DNA from: JBHGBM01 sp041946965
Lineage (GTDB): Bacteria > Acidobacteriota > Terriglobia > Bryobacterales > Bryobacteraceae
Direction of reading: 5' to 3'
Assembly: GCA_041946965.1 (NCBI GenBank)
Contig: JBHGBM010000035.1
Location: 1 to 64,000, forward strand
Length of the DNA stretch: 64,000 nt
The notes beneath the pieces are model-generated. The model saw only the letters and a list, made by a program, of their open reading frames with translations. It did not search any database and was not told the origin of the DNA. Positions 1-9,624 of this stretch are shown in pieces. Positions within the stretch are counted from its first letter, which is position 1. Each line of letters begins with the position of its first letter. The translations under genes were made by a program, and so were the position numbers.

Positions 1-53
1 GCCGCAAGCGGCTGCTTCAGTTCGACATCGGCGAGCAGTTCGGCAAGCGTCAT
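1..53 (-). CDS. murE: MurE ligase, N-terminal fragment (runs off window)
   Basis: Only the first 17 complete codons are inside the window. The reading is MTLAELLADVELKQPLA, with the leucine-rich start common in UDP-MurNAc-tripeptide synthetases. Its ATG (53-51) overlaps the TGA of the upstream penicillin-binding protein (ATGA). In the conserved division and cell-wall cluster, murE is the usual gene after ftsI. MurE adds the third residue to the UDP-MurNAc stem peptide in the cytoplasm. The assignment rests mainly on gene order and the short N-terminus. A different mur ligase cannot be excluded. Confidence 0.6.
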   Translation of the reverse strand, partial: MTLAELLADVELKQPLA

Positions 54-2059
54 CGGGCGAATCGAACCAGAATGCGTTCTCCGGGCGACAGCGCCGCGCC
101 GGGCGGGGGTTGCTGTGCGCGGGCCACTCCCGTGCCATTCACCAACACTCGCAATCCACGTGCCGAAGCCTCGGCCAAAACGGCGCGCATCGTCATGCCC
201 TGGAAGTTCGGCACTTTCGGGCCGGCGATCGCGGCTGCCGTGGCGAGGGCCGGCGCGGGGGTTTCCTGGAGTTCCTCCGGGTCGGCCAGGTCCGCGATGG
301 ACAGATCGTTCAGGTCTTCCGTTTCCTCGGTCTTGGGGGGCTCCTTTTGGGGCTGATCCGGCAGGTCCTTGGGGATGTCGAGCACCCGCAGGGCTTCCTG
401 CGCCACGGCCTTGAACACCGGCGCGGAGGCTACCCCGCCGTAGCCCGCGGTGCCGCGCGTGCCGTTGACCGTGACGGCGATCACAATCGCCGGATTGGGC
501 ACGGGCGCGAACCCGATGAAGCTGCCGTTGTACAGGTGCGTGTAGCGGTGCGTGGCGTAGTCGTAAATGACCGCGGTGCCGGTTTTGCCGCCGCTCGAAT
601 ACCCGTCCAGCCGCGCCCGCCTCCCGGTGCCGTGGGGCAGCACCACCACGCCCTCCATCATCCGCCGCATGGTGATGGCGGTTTCCGGCTTAATAACCCG
701 CCGCGGGGGCTCCGTCTGAATGGGCTTGCCGCCCTTGGTGAGGACGATCCTGGGGCGCACCAGCAGGCCGCCGTTGGCGATCACCGCGCAGGCCTGCGCG
801 AGTTGCAGCGCCGTAGTGGCGACTTCGTGCCCCATGGACACCGAACCGAGCGAGGTGGGTCCCCAGCGCTTCAGCGGGCGCACGATGCCGGGCGATTCCG
901 CCGGAAGCGTCACGCCTGTCCGCGACCCGAAGCCGAAGCGGCGCACATATTCATACAGCCGGTCCTGGCCCACCCGCATGCCCACCTGGATCGCGCCTAT
1001 GTTCGAAGACCGCACCAGCACGTCGGACATCGGGATGGAACCATAACCGTGCCCGCTGGCTTCGTGCACCGTGCGGCCGAACAGCGTGAGCGCGCCGTTA
1101 CCGCAATTGATGATGGTCTGAGGACGCAGGTTGGTGGTTTCGAGCGCCGCCGCCAGCGTGATCACCTTGAATACGGAGCCGGGCTCGAAGGGCACCGAGA
1201 CGGGGTTGTTGAAACGGCAGGCCGGGTCGTCGCCGGGGGCGGGAGGCCGGTTGGGATCGAAGCTCGGGTAGCTCGCCATGGCGTAGATCTCGCCATTGTG
1301 CGGGTTCATGACCACCACGCTGCCGGTCCTGGCGTGGTGCTCCCCGACCGCGCGGGCGATCTCCTTCTCGGCCACGAACTGGATCCGCTGGTCGATGCTG
1401 AGCGTGACCGCGGCGCCGGCGTGCGCCGCGCTGTCGGTCTGGGAGTCGATGCCGCGCCGCTTCACGTCGGTGAGCAGGCGCTCGGAGCCGGGAACGCCTT
1501 CGAGGTCCTCGTTGAGCGCGGCCTCGATGCCGCCATTGCCCTGTTCCTCGTGATCCACCGAGCCGAGCACGTTGGCGGCGAGCTTGCCGTTCGGGTAGTG
1601 GCGCTGGCTCTCGGGCTGAAGCGTAATCCAGTTCAAATGCAGGCTGCGCAGGCGCTGGGCCTGCTCGTAGGGGATCTTGCGCTTGATCCAGATAAAGCCG
1701 CGGCCCAAATCGCTGGCCAGCTTGAGGCGGCCGTAAAGGGCGGTGTGGTCGAGTTCCAGGATGGGCGAAAGGATGCCGGCCGCGACCTGCACATCGGGCA
1801 CCAGGCGCGGATTCACCGAGACCGACTCGAGCGTCACGCTCATGGCCAGCGGCTGGCCGTTGCGGTCGAAGATGGAACCGCGCGGGGCGGGGATCTCGAC
1901 CAGCCGTTCCTGCTGCTGGCGCGCGGCCCTCAGATAGCTGCCGTGGCGCACCACCTGGAGCAGCACCAGCTTGGCAAAGATGAGGACACCCCACAGCAGG
2001 ACGATACCGGCAAGCCAGGAGAGGCGGCGGCTGGCGCGCGCGCTGGCATCGGGAGGCAG
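50..2059 (-). CDS. ftsI: Division-specific penicillin-binding protein (FtsI/SpoVD-like) with PASTA domain
   Basis: Class B penicillin-binding protein, about 669 residues, cross-linking septal peptidoglycan in the periplasm. The transpeptidase motifs are clear: SVFK (active Ser near 295), SSN (near 351-353) and KTGT (near 492). A dimerisation domain precedes them, and a PASTA domain (about 614-669, beginning KVPNFQG) ends the protein. The first ATG/GTG/TTG is a GTG at 1966, which would delete the membrane anchor. The in-frame CTG at 2059-2057 lies 4 nt after AGGAGGG (2070-2064) and restores a hydrophobic segment (WLAGIVLLWGVLIFA), so I chose it. The ribosome-binding site overlaps the stop of the FtsL-like gene, and the 3' end overlaps murE. 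Function is sure; the start is likely but unusual. Confidence 0.93.
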   Translation of the reverse strand: MPPDASARASRRLSWLAGIVLLWGVLIFAKLVLLQVVRHGSYLRAARQQQERLVEIPAPRGSIFDRNGQPLAMSVTLESVSVNPRLVPDVQVAAGILSPILELDHTALYGRLKLASDLGRGFIWIKRKIPYEQAQRLRSLHLNWITLQPESQRHYPNGKLAANVLGSVDHEEQGNGGIEAALNEDLEGVPGSERLLTDVKRRGIDSQTDSAAHAGAAVTLSIDQRIQFVAEKEIARAVGEHHARTGSVVVMNPHNGEIYAMASYPSFDPNRPPAPGDDPACRFNNPVSVPFEPGSVFKVITLAAALETTNLRPQTIINCGNGALTLFGRTVHEASGHGYGSIPMSDVLVRSSNIGAIQVGMRVGQDRLYEYVRRFGFGSRTGVTLPAESPGIVRPLKRWGPTSLGSVSMGHEVATTALQLAQACAVIANGGLLVRPRIVLTKGGKPIQTEPPRRVIKPETAITMRRMMEGVVVLPHGTGRRARLDGYSSGGKTGTAVIYDYATHRYTHLYNGSFIGFAPVPNPAIVIAVTVNGTRGTAGYGGVASAPVFKAVAQEALRVLDIPKDLPDQPQKEPPKTEETEDLNDLSIADLADPEELQETPAPALATAAAIAGPKVPNFQGMTMRAVLAEASARGLRVLVNGTGVARAQQPPPGAALSPGERILVRFAR

Positions 2060-2068
2060 GGTACCCTC

Positions 2069-2545
2069 CTACTTTTTCACATTCAGGGCGAGGGAGCCGT
2101 CGGCGTTGGGATCGAGGTGGATCACCTGGCTCGGCGCGGGCGCGGTCAACTGGCGGTCGCGGGCCAGTTCTTCCAGCCGGTCGGGGCTCAACAGGCGGGC
2201 TTCCTCGAGATCGAGAACGCGGCGCTCCTCAAGCAGGCGCTGCTCCTCCTGCTTGAGTTCCTGATAGCGATAGCCGGCCATGGTGGCGGCCACGTTGGGC
2301 ATCATGATTCCGGCCAGCATCACGACCATGGCGGTCGCCATGCCGATGGCCGTCCAGCACTCGCCGCGGGACTGCGGATCGGCCTCGCGCACGACGCCGG
2401 AGTTGTCGATTTTCTTGCAGTAGAAAAAGACGTCCTCGTTGGGCAGCGCGCGGAGCCGGTAAGGATCGGGCTCCACCCGCAGGGCGGGACCAGGGGCGGC
2501 TGCGGCCGCCTCGGCATGTTTCCACAATGCTGCCAGCGTTGCCAT
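2069..2545 (-). CDS. FtsL-like division protein
   Basis: Protein of 158 residues between rsmH and ftsI, the position of ftsL in dcw clusters. It has a cytoplasmic N-terminal half of about 80 residues, one membrane segment (near 85-108, MATAMVVMLAGIMM), then a charged coiled-coil-like stretch (YQELKQEEQRLLEERR) and a short periplasmic tail. This is the bitopic layout of FtsL/DivIC proteins, which scaffold the FtsQLB divisome complex. FtsL sequences diverge strongly, so the call rests on topology and gene order. The cytoplasmic part is longer than in E. coli FtsL. Confidence 0.75.
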   Translation of the reverse strand: MATLAALWKHAEAAAAAPGPALRVEPDPYRLRALPNEDVFFYCKKIDNSGVVREADPQSRGECWTAIGMATAMVVMLAGIMMPNVAATMAGYRYQELKQEEQRLLEERRVLDLEEARLLSPDRLEELARDRQLTAPAPSQVIHLDPNADGSLALNVKK

Positions 2546-2560
2546 TTCTTCAGTGCCTCT

Positions 2561-3421
2561 CTAAACCATCTCCACCGCCCGCAGCTTGGCGCTGCGCGAG
2601 GGCGGGTTCTCTCGTACTTCCTCTTCGCCCGGCTCCAGAGGGCGCCTGGTAAGCAGCACGGCGCGCCCCTCGCGGGCGAGCGTTCGAAACTTTTCCTTGA
2701 CCTTGCGGTCCTCCAGCGACATGAAGGAGATCACCACCATGCGCCCGCCGGACTTCAACAGCCCGGGCCCCGTCTCCAGCAGCGCGTCCAGTTCGCCCGG
2801 CTCGTCGTTCACGGCCATGCGCAGCGCCATGAACGTGCGCGTGGCGGGATGCAGGCGGCCCGTCCGGGGCACGGCCTTTTCCACTACACCGGCCAGGTGC
2901 AGTGTGCTCCGAATCGGCCGTGCCCGAACGATTGCTCTGGCTATCTTGCGCGCCCTCCTTTCTTCGCCGAGCTGAAAGATCAGGTCGGCGAGTGCCTTCT
3001 CGGCCGTGTGATTGACAAGATCCTGCGCCGTGGCTCCCCGGCTGGCGTCCATGCGCATGTCCAGGGGTCCGTCCGCTTGCAGCGAAAAGCCTCGCGCCGG
3101 CTCCGTGAGCTGGTAGCGGCTCACACCCAGGTCCGCCAGCAGCCCGTCGGCCTTCTCCACCCCGGCCGCCGCCAGGGCCCGCGCCAGTTGCGAAAACGCC
3201 CCGTGGTGAAAGCGGATCCGGAGAGAGAACTCCGCCGTGTTCCGGCGGGCAAGCTCCAGCGATTCCGCGTCCCGGTCGTTGGCGATCACCATGCCCGTGA
3301 TGAGCCGCCGCGCAATCTCGCGCGTGTGCCCGCCCAGGCCGGCCGTGGCATCCACATAGACGCCTTCCGGCCTCACCGCCAGGTGCTCCAGTGATTCGGC
3401 CAGCATGACGGGATAGTGCAT
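2561..3421 (-). CDS. rsmH: 16S rRNA (cytosine(1402)-N4)-methyltransferase RsmH (MraW)
   Basis: SAM-dependent methyltransferase of 286 residues that N4-methylates C1402 of 16S rRNA. The N-terminus (HYPVMLAE) is the family start. The SAM-binding loop is DATAGLGGHT (24-33), and MALRMAVNDE and VVISFMSLEDRKVK are conserved RsmH blocks. Length is slightly below the usual 300-310. It lies 6 nt downstream of mraZ and 15 nt upstream of the FtsL-like gene, the standard mraZ-rsmH-ftsL-ftsI order. Confidence 0.96.
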   Translation of the reverse strand: MHYPVMLAESLEHLAVRPEGVYVDATAGLGGHTREIARRLITGMVIANDRDAESLELARRNTAEFSLRIRFHHGAFSQLARALAAAGVEKADGLLADLGVSRYQLTEPARGFSLQADGPLDMRMDASRGATAQDLVNHTAEKALADLIFQLGEERRARKIARAIVRARPIRSTLHLAGVVEKAVPRTGRLHPATRTFMALRMAVNDEPGELDALLETGPGLLKSGGRMVVISFMSLEDRKVKEKFRTLAREGRAVLLTRRPLEPGEEEVRENPPSRSAKLRAVEMV

Positions 3422-3427
3422 ATGGCA

Positions 3428-3910
3428 TCACAGCAACCCCGCGCGCTCGGCTGCGTCCAGGTCGCTCTCGGAGGTCTCGGCCGCCTGCCGCTTCCGCTGC
3501 TCGTAAACGGCTTCACTCAAAATCTCGATGCGGCCGCGGTCGGCATACACCTTCACGGCCTGGTTCTCAATGCCCAGCTCGCGGCGCAGCTCCGGGGAAA
3601 GCTGCACCCGGCCCTGGCTGTCCATCGCGGTTTCCGAACCCAGATCCTGGGCGACAAAAATCAAATTACGCGCCGCCTTCGGATTCTCTTTGTAACGTTC
3701 AAAGAATTTCAGGTTCTCCAACCAGATCGACTTGGGGTATATTCGACCTGTGCGGCGATCCAGGCTGGTGGCGAACAGAGGTTCGGAGAACCGCTTCAGA
3801 TGTTCCTGAAAGACGACCGGTAACTTGATGCGGCCTTTTTCATCGACACGTGCCGGGTACATCCCGAGAGGCGGATTCACCGGCAGTGTCGGCTGATTCT
3901 CGTCGGCCAC
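3428..3910 (-). CDS. mraZ: Transcriptional regulator MraZ
   Basis: AbrB-like DNA-binding protein with two SpoVT/AbrB half-domains: the first around ARVDEKGRIKLP, the second around AMDSQGRVQLSPELR. MraZ represses its own dcw cluster in characterised bacteria. Start choice: a TTG at 3916 is the longest option, but the GTG at 3910 sits 7 nt after AAGGGG, so I prefer GTG (160 residues). The family-conserved part begins at the later MYPARVDEKGR, so this protein has a short extra N-terminus. It is the first gene of the cluster, and phased GTGG boxes overlap its start. Confidence 0.95.
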   Translation of the reverse strand: MADENQPTLPVNPPLGMYPARVDEKGRIKLPVVFQEHLKRFSEPLFATSLDRRTGRIYPKSIWLENLKFFERYKENPKAARNLIFVAQDLGSETAMDSQGRVQLSPELRRELGIENQAVKVYADRGRIEILSEAVYEQRKRQAAETSESDLDAAERAGLL

Positions 3911-3942
3911 TTTCAAGCCCCTTTTAAACCACTTTTGTCCAC
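3907..3942 (-). promoter_or_regulatory. Putative MraZ operator (phased GTGG/GGGG boxes)
   Basis: Read on the minus strand, four G-rich tetrads run into the mraZ start: GTGG (3942-3939), GTGG (3932-3929), GGGG (3921-3918) and GTGG (3910-3907). They begin 10, 11 and 11 bp apart, and three follow an A-tract (AAAAGTGG, AAAAGGGG, GAAAGTGG). Characterised MraZ proteins bind closely spaced TGGGN or AAAGTGN repeats upstream of mraZ. The last box contains the proposed GTG start codon, so binding would also cover the ribosome-binding site. A matching -35/-10 pair is not obvious. Confidence 0.7.
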
Positions 3943-4117
3943 TACCCTACCGATTGTGGCATGGGACCTTTCTGGATGCAAGAGAAAAGTGCGGGGAACG
4001 TCTTTGTTATCTTGAGTTAGCGGTACACTCTAGTTCCGTATGGATATTTCGCCGCCCCAACATATAGGGTAGCCATTGATCCTGTAGCGAACAAAATACA
4101 AAACGGTCCAATTTGGC

Positions 4118-6493
<2,376 letters not shown>

Positions 6494-6499
6494 CGCTGC

Positions 6500-7627
6500 T
6501 CAAGCCAGGTGTTTGCGCAGGAACGGCAACCCGCGCTTGCCCCAGAAGGCGTGCTCGTCGTTAAAGGTTTCCTGTTCGGTGAGTTCGGGGACTCCGAAAG
6601 CCTGGTACACCTTTTTCACCCGGGCGAAACTCGCGCGGCTGTCCTCGATGGGAAAGATGCGGTCGCGCTCGCCGGATTCGATGAACAGGGGGCGCGGCGC
6701 GATCAGGCCGGCCACGTCGTACATCTCGGCCCAGTTGAGAATGCCGGGCACGTAGTTGTCGATGCAGTGGGACATCGCCATGACGCTCGCGCGGAAGGTG
6801 TTCAGATAGCCGCTGATGAGCGCGGCGCGGATGCGCGGCTCGAGGGCGGCGGAAAACGTGGTGCAAGTGCCGCCGCCGGAAATGCCCATGCAGCCCACGC
6901 GTTTGGCGTCCAGTTCCTTGCGCGTTTCGATCCAGTCGATGGTGCGCATCACGTCCCAGACGCGCCAGCCGATCATGGTCTGGCCGAACAGCAGCGCGGA
7001 GCCGGCCACGGGCTGGCAGGCGGAGGTGGTCAAGCCTTTCTTCTTCGTGATGGCGTCGCGGCGGCAGCCGAAGCCCATGGGCTCGATGGCCACGGCGGCG
7101 AGCCCGTGCTCGACGGTCTGGAGGGCGAAATCGTGCTGGTAGCCCTCCTTGTTGGTGCGGTCGCGGCCCTCGTTATCGATGCCCACGATGTCATCCACGC
7201 CGCGGCCGTGCCCCGGCACGCAGACCATGGTGGGATGAGGACCGGGGGCGGCGGCGGGAGTGAGCAGGTACCCGAGCACGAGGCAACCGGGGCGGCTCTG
7301 AAACACGAACTTCTCGCGCCGGTAGCCGGGGAACTCGCGGATTTCGAGCGTTTGCGGTTCGAGCGGGCCGCGCCGGGCCGGGAAGCCGCCGAGCAGTTCG
7401 GCGATTTTCGGGCGCAGGCGCTTCTGCCACGCAACGGCTTCGGCGCGGTTGGCTGCGCGAAACGTCATGCGCAGCGGGGCCGAGGCGTAAAGGCGCATGG
7501 TGAGGGCCACCGGGTCGAAGGCGGCGGCATCCACCTTGGATTCGAAACCGTCGAGGGCGCCGGTGTATTTGGGGGCGGGGGCGGCCTGGGCGGCGAGGGC
7601 GAGTCTGCCGAGTTCGCGTCGTGTCAT
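6500..7627 (-). CDS. Exported alpha/beta hydrolase (acetylxylan-esterase/dienelactone-hydrolase-like)
   Basis: About 375 residues with an alpha/beta-hydrolase fold. A short Tat-like leader (MTRRELGRLALAAQAA) begins it. The nucleophile elbow is GISGGG, the acidic residue is likely in SGERDRIFP and the catalytic His in NDEHAFWG. Related proteins are annotated as acetylxylan esterases or dienelactone hydrolases; the substrate here cannot be read. The frame stays open upstream through cpaF, but the ATG at 7627 overlaps the cpaF stop (ATGA), so that start is chosen. The ADOP permease follows directly. Confidence 0.85.
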   Translation of the reverse strand: MTRRELGRLALAAQAAPAPKYTGALDGFESKVDAAAFDPVALTMRLYASAPLRMTFRAANRAEAVAWQKRLRPKIAELLGGFPARRGPLEPQTLEIREFPGYRREKFVFQSRPGCLVLGYLLTPAAAPGPHPTMVCVPGHGRGVDDIVGIDNEGRDRTNKEGYQHDFALQTVEHGLAAVAIEPMGFGCRRDAITKKKGLTTSACQPVAGSALLFGQTMIGWRVWDVMRTIDWIETRKELDAKRVGCMGISGGGTCTTFSAALEPRIRAALISGYLNTFRASVMAMSHCIDNYVPGILNWAEMYDVAGLIAPRPLFIESGERDRIFPIEDSRASFARVKKVYQAFGVPELTEQETFNDEHAFWGKRGLPFLRKHLA

Positions 7628-8967
7628 CAGAGATTCACGCTCAGAGTTTCTTCGAAAACGGAGGGTGGAAGCTGGATGCCGCTCACGCGCAGGCGCTCCA
7701 GGATGCGGGGCTTCACGCCGGTGCAGCGGAAGCGGCCCTGCACTTTGCCGGAGTCGGTGACGCCAATGCGCTCGAAGACGAAGATTTCCTGCATGTCCAC
7801 GCGGTCTTCGCGCACCCCGAGCACTTCGGAGATGCTCACGATCTTGCGCGATCCGTCTTGCAGGCGGGCCACCTGCACCACCAGCTTGATGGCGGAGGCG
7901 AGCTGCTGGAGGATGACGCGGGTGGGCATTTCGAGGTCGGCCATCATCACCATGGTCTCGAGGCGGGAGAAGGCGTCGCGGGGCGTGTTGGCGTGCACGG
8001 TGCTCATGGAGCCTTCCACGCCGGTGTTCATGGCCTGAAGCATGTCGAGCGCTTCGGCGCCGCGGCACTCGCCCACGATGATGCGGTCCGGGCGCATGCG
8101 GAGCGCGGTGCGCAGCAGTTGCCGCTGGTTGATGCCGCCTTCCTTGTTCAGGTTGGGCGGGCGGGTTTCAAACTTCACCACGTGGCGCTGTTGAAGCTGA
8201 AGCTCGGCGGTGTCCTCGATGGTGATGATGCGCTCCTCTTCGGGGATGAAGCGGGAGAGCGCGTTGAGCATGGTGGTCTTGCCCGAGCCGGTTCCGCCGG
8301 AGATCAGGATGGTGGCCTTGGACTGCACGGCCGCCGCCAGGAACTTGAGCATGGAGGGCATGATGGTCTTGAATTGCAGCATCTCCTCCTGCGTGATGAC
8401 GTGGCGGCCGAAACGGCGTATGGAGAGGCAGGGGCCGTCGAGCGCCAGCGGCGGGATGATGGCGTTGACGCGGGAGCCGTCCGGCAGGCGGGCGTCGACG
8501 ATGGGCTGCGCCTCGTCGATGCGGCGGCCCACCTGGGAGACGATCTTTTCGATGATGTGCAGCAGGTGGCCGTCGTCCTTGAAGCGGACCTGGGTCTCGG
8601 AGAGCTTGCCGTTGCGCTCGATGTATACCTTGTTGAAGCGGTTGACCAGGATATCGGAGATGGTCGGCTCTTTGAGCAGAGTTTCCAGCGGGCCAAGCCC
8701 GAAGACCTCGTCGAGAACTTCCTCGATGATCTTGTTCTGCTCGGCGGCGGTCATGGGGACGCGCTCTTCGTCGAGCAGGCGCTCCACCACGCGGCCGATT
8801 TCGGCGCGCACGCGGTCCTTGGGCAGCGAAGAGACGCGATCGAGGTTGAGGACGCCGATCAGCTTCTTATGAATCTGCGACTTCAGCTCGAAATAGCGGT
8901 CGGCGCTGCGGGCGGCCATCGGCGACGCCGGACCGCCGCGGAAAGGTGGCCGGAAATTGGTTCCCAA
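7627..8967 (-). CDS. cpaF: CpaF-family secretion ATPase (orphan)
   Basis: Type II/IV secretion ATPase of the CpaF/TadA class, about 446 residues. Walker A is GGTGSGKTT (near 224-232) and Walker B includes RPDRIIVGECRG with the downstream STVHAN block. Such hexameric ATPases power Tad pilus assembly at the inner membrane. The frame is open into the divergent gene, but family similarity starts near YFELKSQIHKKL. I chose TTG at 8967 (GGGAG 8 nt upstream); ATG at 8919 is an alternative. No tad/cpa or pilin gene is nearby; it is followed instead by a hydrolase and a permease. Confidence 0.92.
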   Translation of the reverse strand: MGTNFRPPFRGGPASPMAARSADRYFELKSQIHKKLIGVLNLDRVSSLPKDRVRAEIGRVVERLLDEERVPMTAAEQNKIIEEVLDEVFGLGPLETLLKEPTISDILVNRFNKVYIERNGKLSETQVRFKDDGHLLHIIEKIVSQVGRRIDEAQPIVDARLPDGSRVNAIIPPLALDGPCLSIRRFGRHVITQEEMLQFKTIMPSMLKFLAAAVQSKATILISGGTGSGKTTMLNALSRFIPEEERIITIEDTAELQLQQRHVVKFETRPPNLNKEGGINQRQLLRTALRMRPDRIIVGECRGAEALDMLQAMNTGVEGSMSTVHANTPRDAFSRLETMVMMADLEMPTRVILQQLASAIKLVVQVARLQDGSRKIVSISEVLGVREDRVDMQEIFVFERIGVTDSGKVQGRFRCTGVKPRILERLRVSGIQLPPSVFEETLSVNL

Positions 8968-9022
8968 AGGAGTTGCTCCCAGACTATTACTTGCGCTAAC
9001 AATTATATCCCGGAGGCTTGCG

Positions 9023-9550
9023 ATGAAGAAAATGACGCTGGGGCTGATCCTGCTGGCGCTGGCGGCGGCGCCGGCCGTGGCGGGCGAACTCGATTCGTTC
9101 GCCAAACACTGGAGGACGGGAGCGGAGTTCAGCATGGCGGTGGCCGAGGCCATGCCGGCGGAGAGCTACAACTTCGCGCCGAACCCCGAGGAGATGGGTT
9201 TCGGCATGCTTATGATCCACTACGCGCAGTACAACAACATGGGCTTTGCCAACGCCAGCGGCCTGAAGGCGCCGCAGACGCCGGAGAAGATCACGGCGGC
9301 CTACAAGGCCAAGGGACCCTTCGACAAGGCGACGGTGATTCAGTTCCTGAAAGACTCGTTCGCGTTCTGCGACAAGGCGATGAGCGAGATCACCCAGGCG
9401 AAGCTCGACCAGGTGGCAGGCCCGGAGAAGCGCCAGGCCGAAGGACGGGAATGGCTGTGGCGCGTCTACACCCACATGATTCACCACCGCGGCCAGGCGG
9501 AGGTGTACCTGCGGGTGAAAGACATCAAGCCGCCGCAGTACAGATTCTAG
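9023..9550 (+). CDS. Exported DinB-family protein
   Basis: Protein of 175 residues with a Sec signal peptide (MKKMTLGLILLALAAAPAVAG) followed by a DinB-like four-helix bundle. Likely metal-ligand histidines are in MIHYAQ and HMIHHRGQ, matching the DinB/YfiT triad. Relatives include bacillithiol and mycothiol transferases, but most exported acidobacterial members have no known role. The ATG at 9023 has GGAGG 6 nt upstream, which decides the start against an upstream in-frame ATG at 8957. It is divergent from cpaF across 55 bp. Confidence 0.85.
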   Translation: MKKMTLGLILLALAAAPAVAGELDSFAKHWRTGAEFSMAVAEAMPAESYNFAPNPEEMGFGMLMIHYAQYNNMGFANASGLKAPQTPEKITAAYKAKGPFDKATVIQFLKDSFAFCDKAMSEITQAKLDQVAGPEKRQAEGREWLWRVYTHMIHHRGQAEVYLRVKDIKPPQYRF

Positions 9551-9560
9551 GGCTATTAGC

Positions 9561-9598
9561 CGCAGATGAACGCAGATAAGAATCTGTGTTCATCTGCG
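9561..9598. repeat. Long inverted repeat between convergent genes
   Basis: Two 17-nt arms (9561-9577 and 9582-9598) pair with a single G-U wobble around a 4-nt loop (AAGA). The arm begins CGCAGATGAACGCAG. The repeat lies in the 74-bp gap between convergent genes and could act as a bidirectional terminator, although no T-run follows. The sequence type (CGCAGATGAACGCAGAT) resembles dispersed intergenic repeats; a decayed relative lies at 47983-48010. Confidence 0.75.
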
Positions 9599-9624
9599 TG
9601 CAGTCCCTGGCCCAAAAACGGGTC

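Noticed and set aside
110..3394. A 1094-codon open frame on the + strand opposite ftsI, ftsL and rsmH
   Set aside because: It is His/Arg/Gly-rich, spans three well-recognised genes on the other strand and has no family motif. It arises from the high GC content.
7628..8068. A 147-codon N-terminal extension of the alpha/beta hydrolase
   Set aside because: The extension is the cpaF 3' end read in another frame. The ATG at 7627 with ATGA overlap and a Tat leader explains the gene better.
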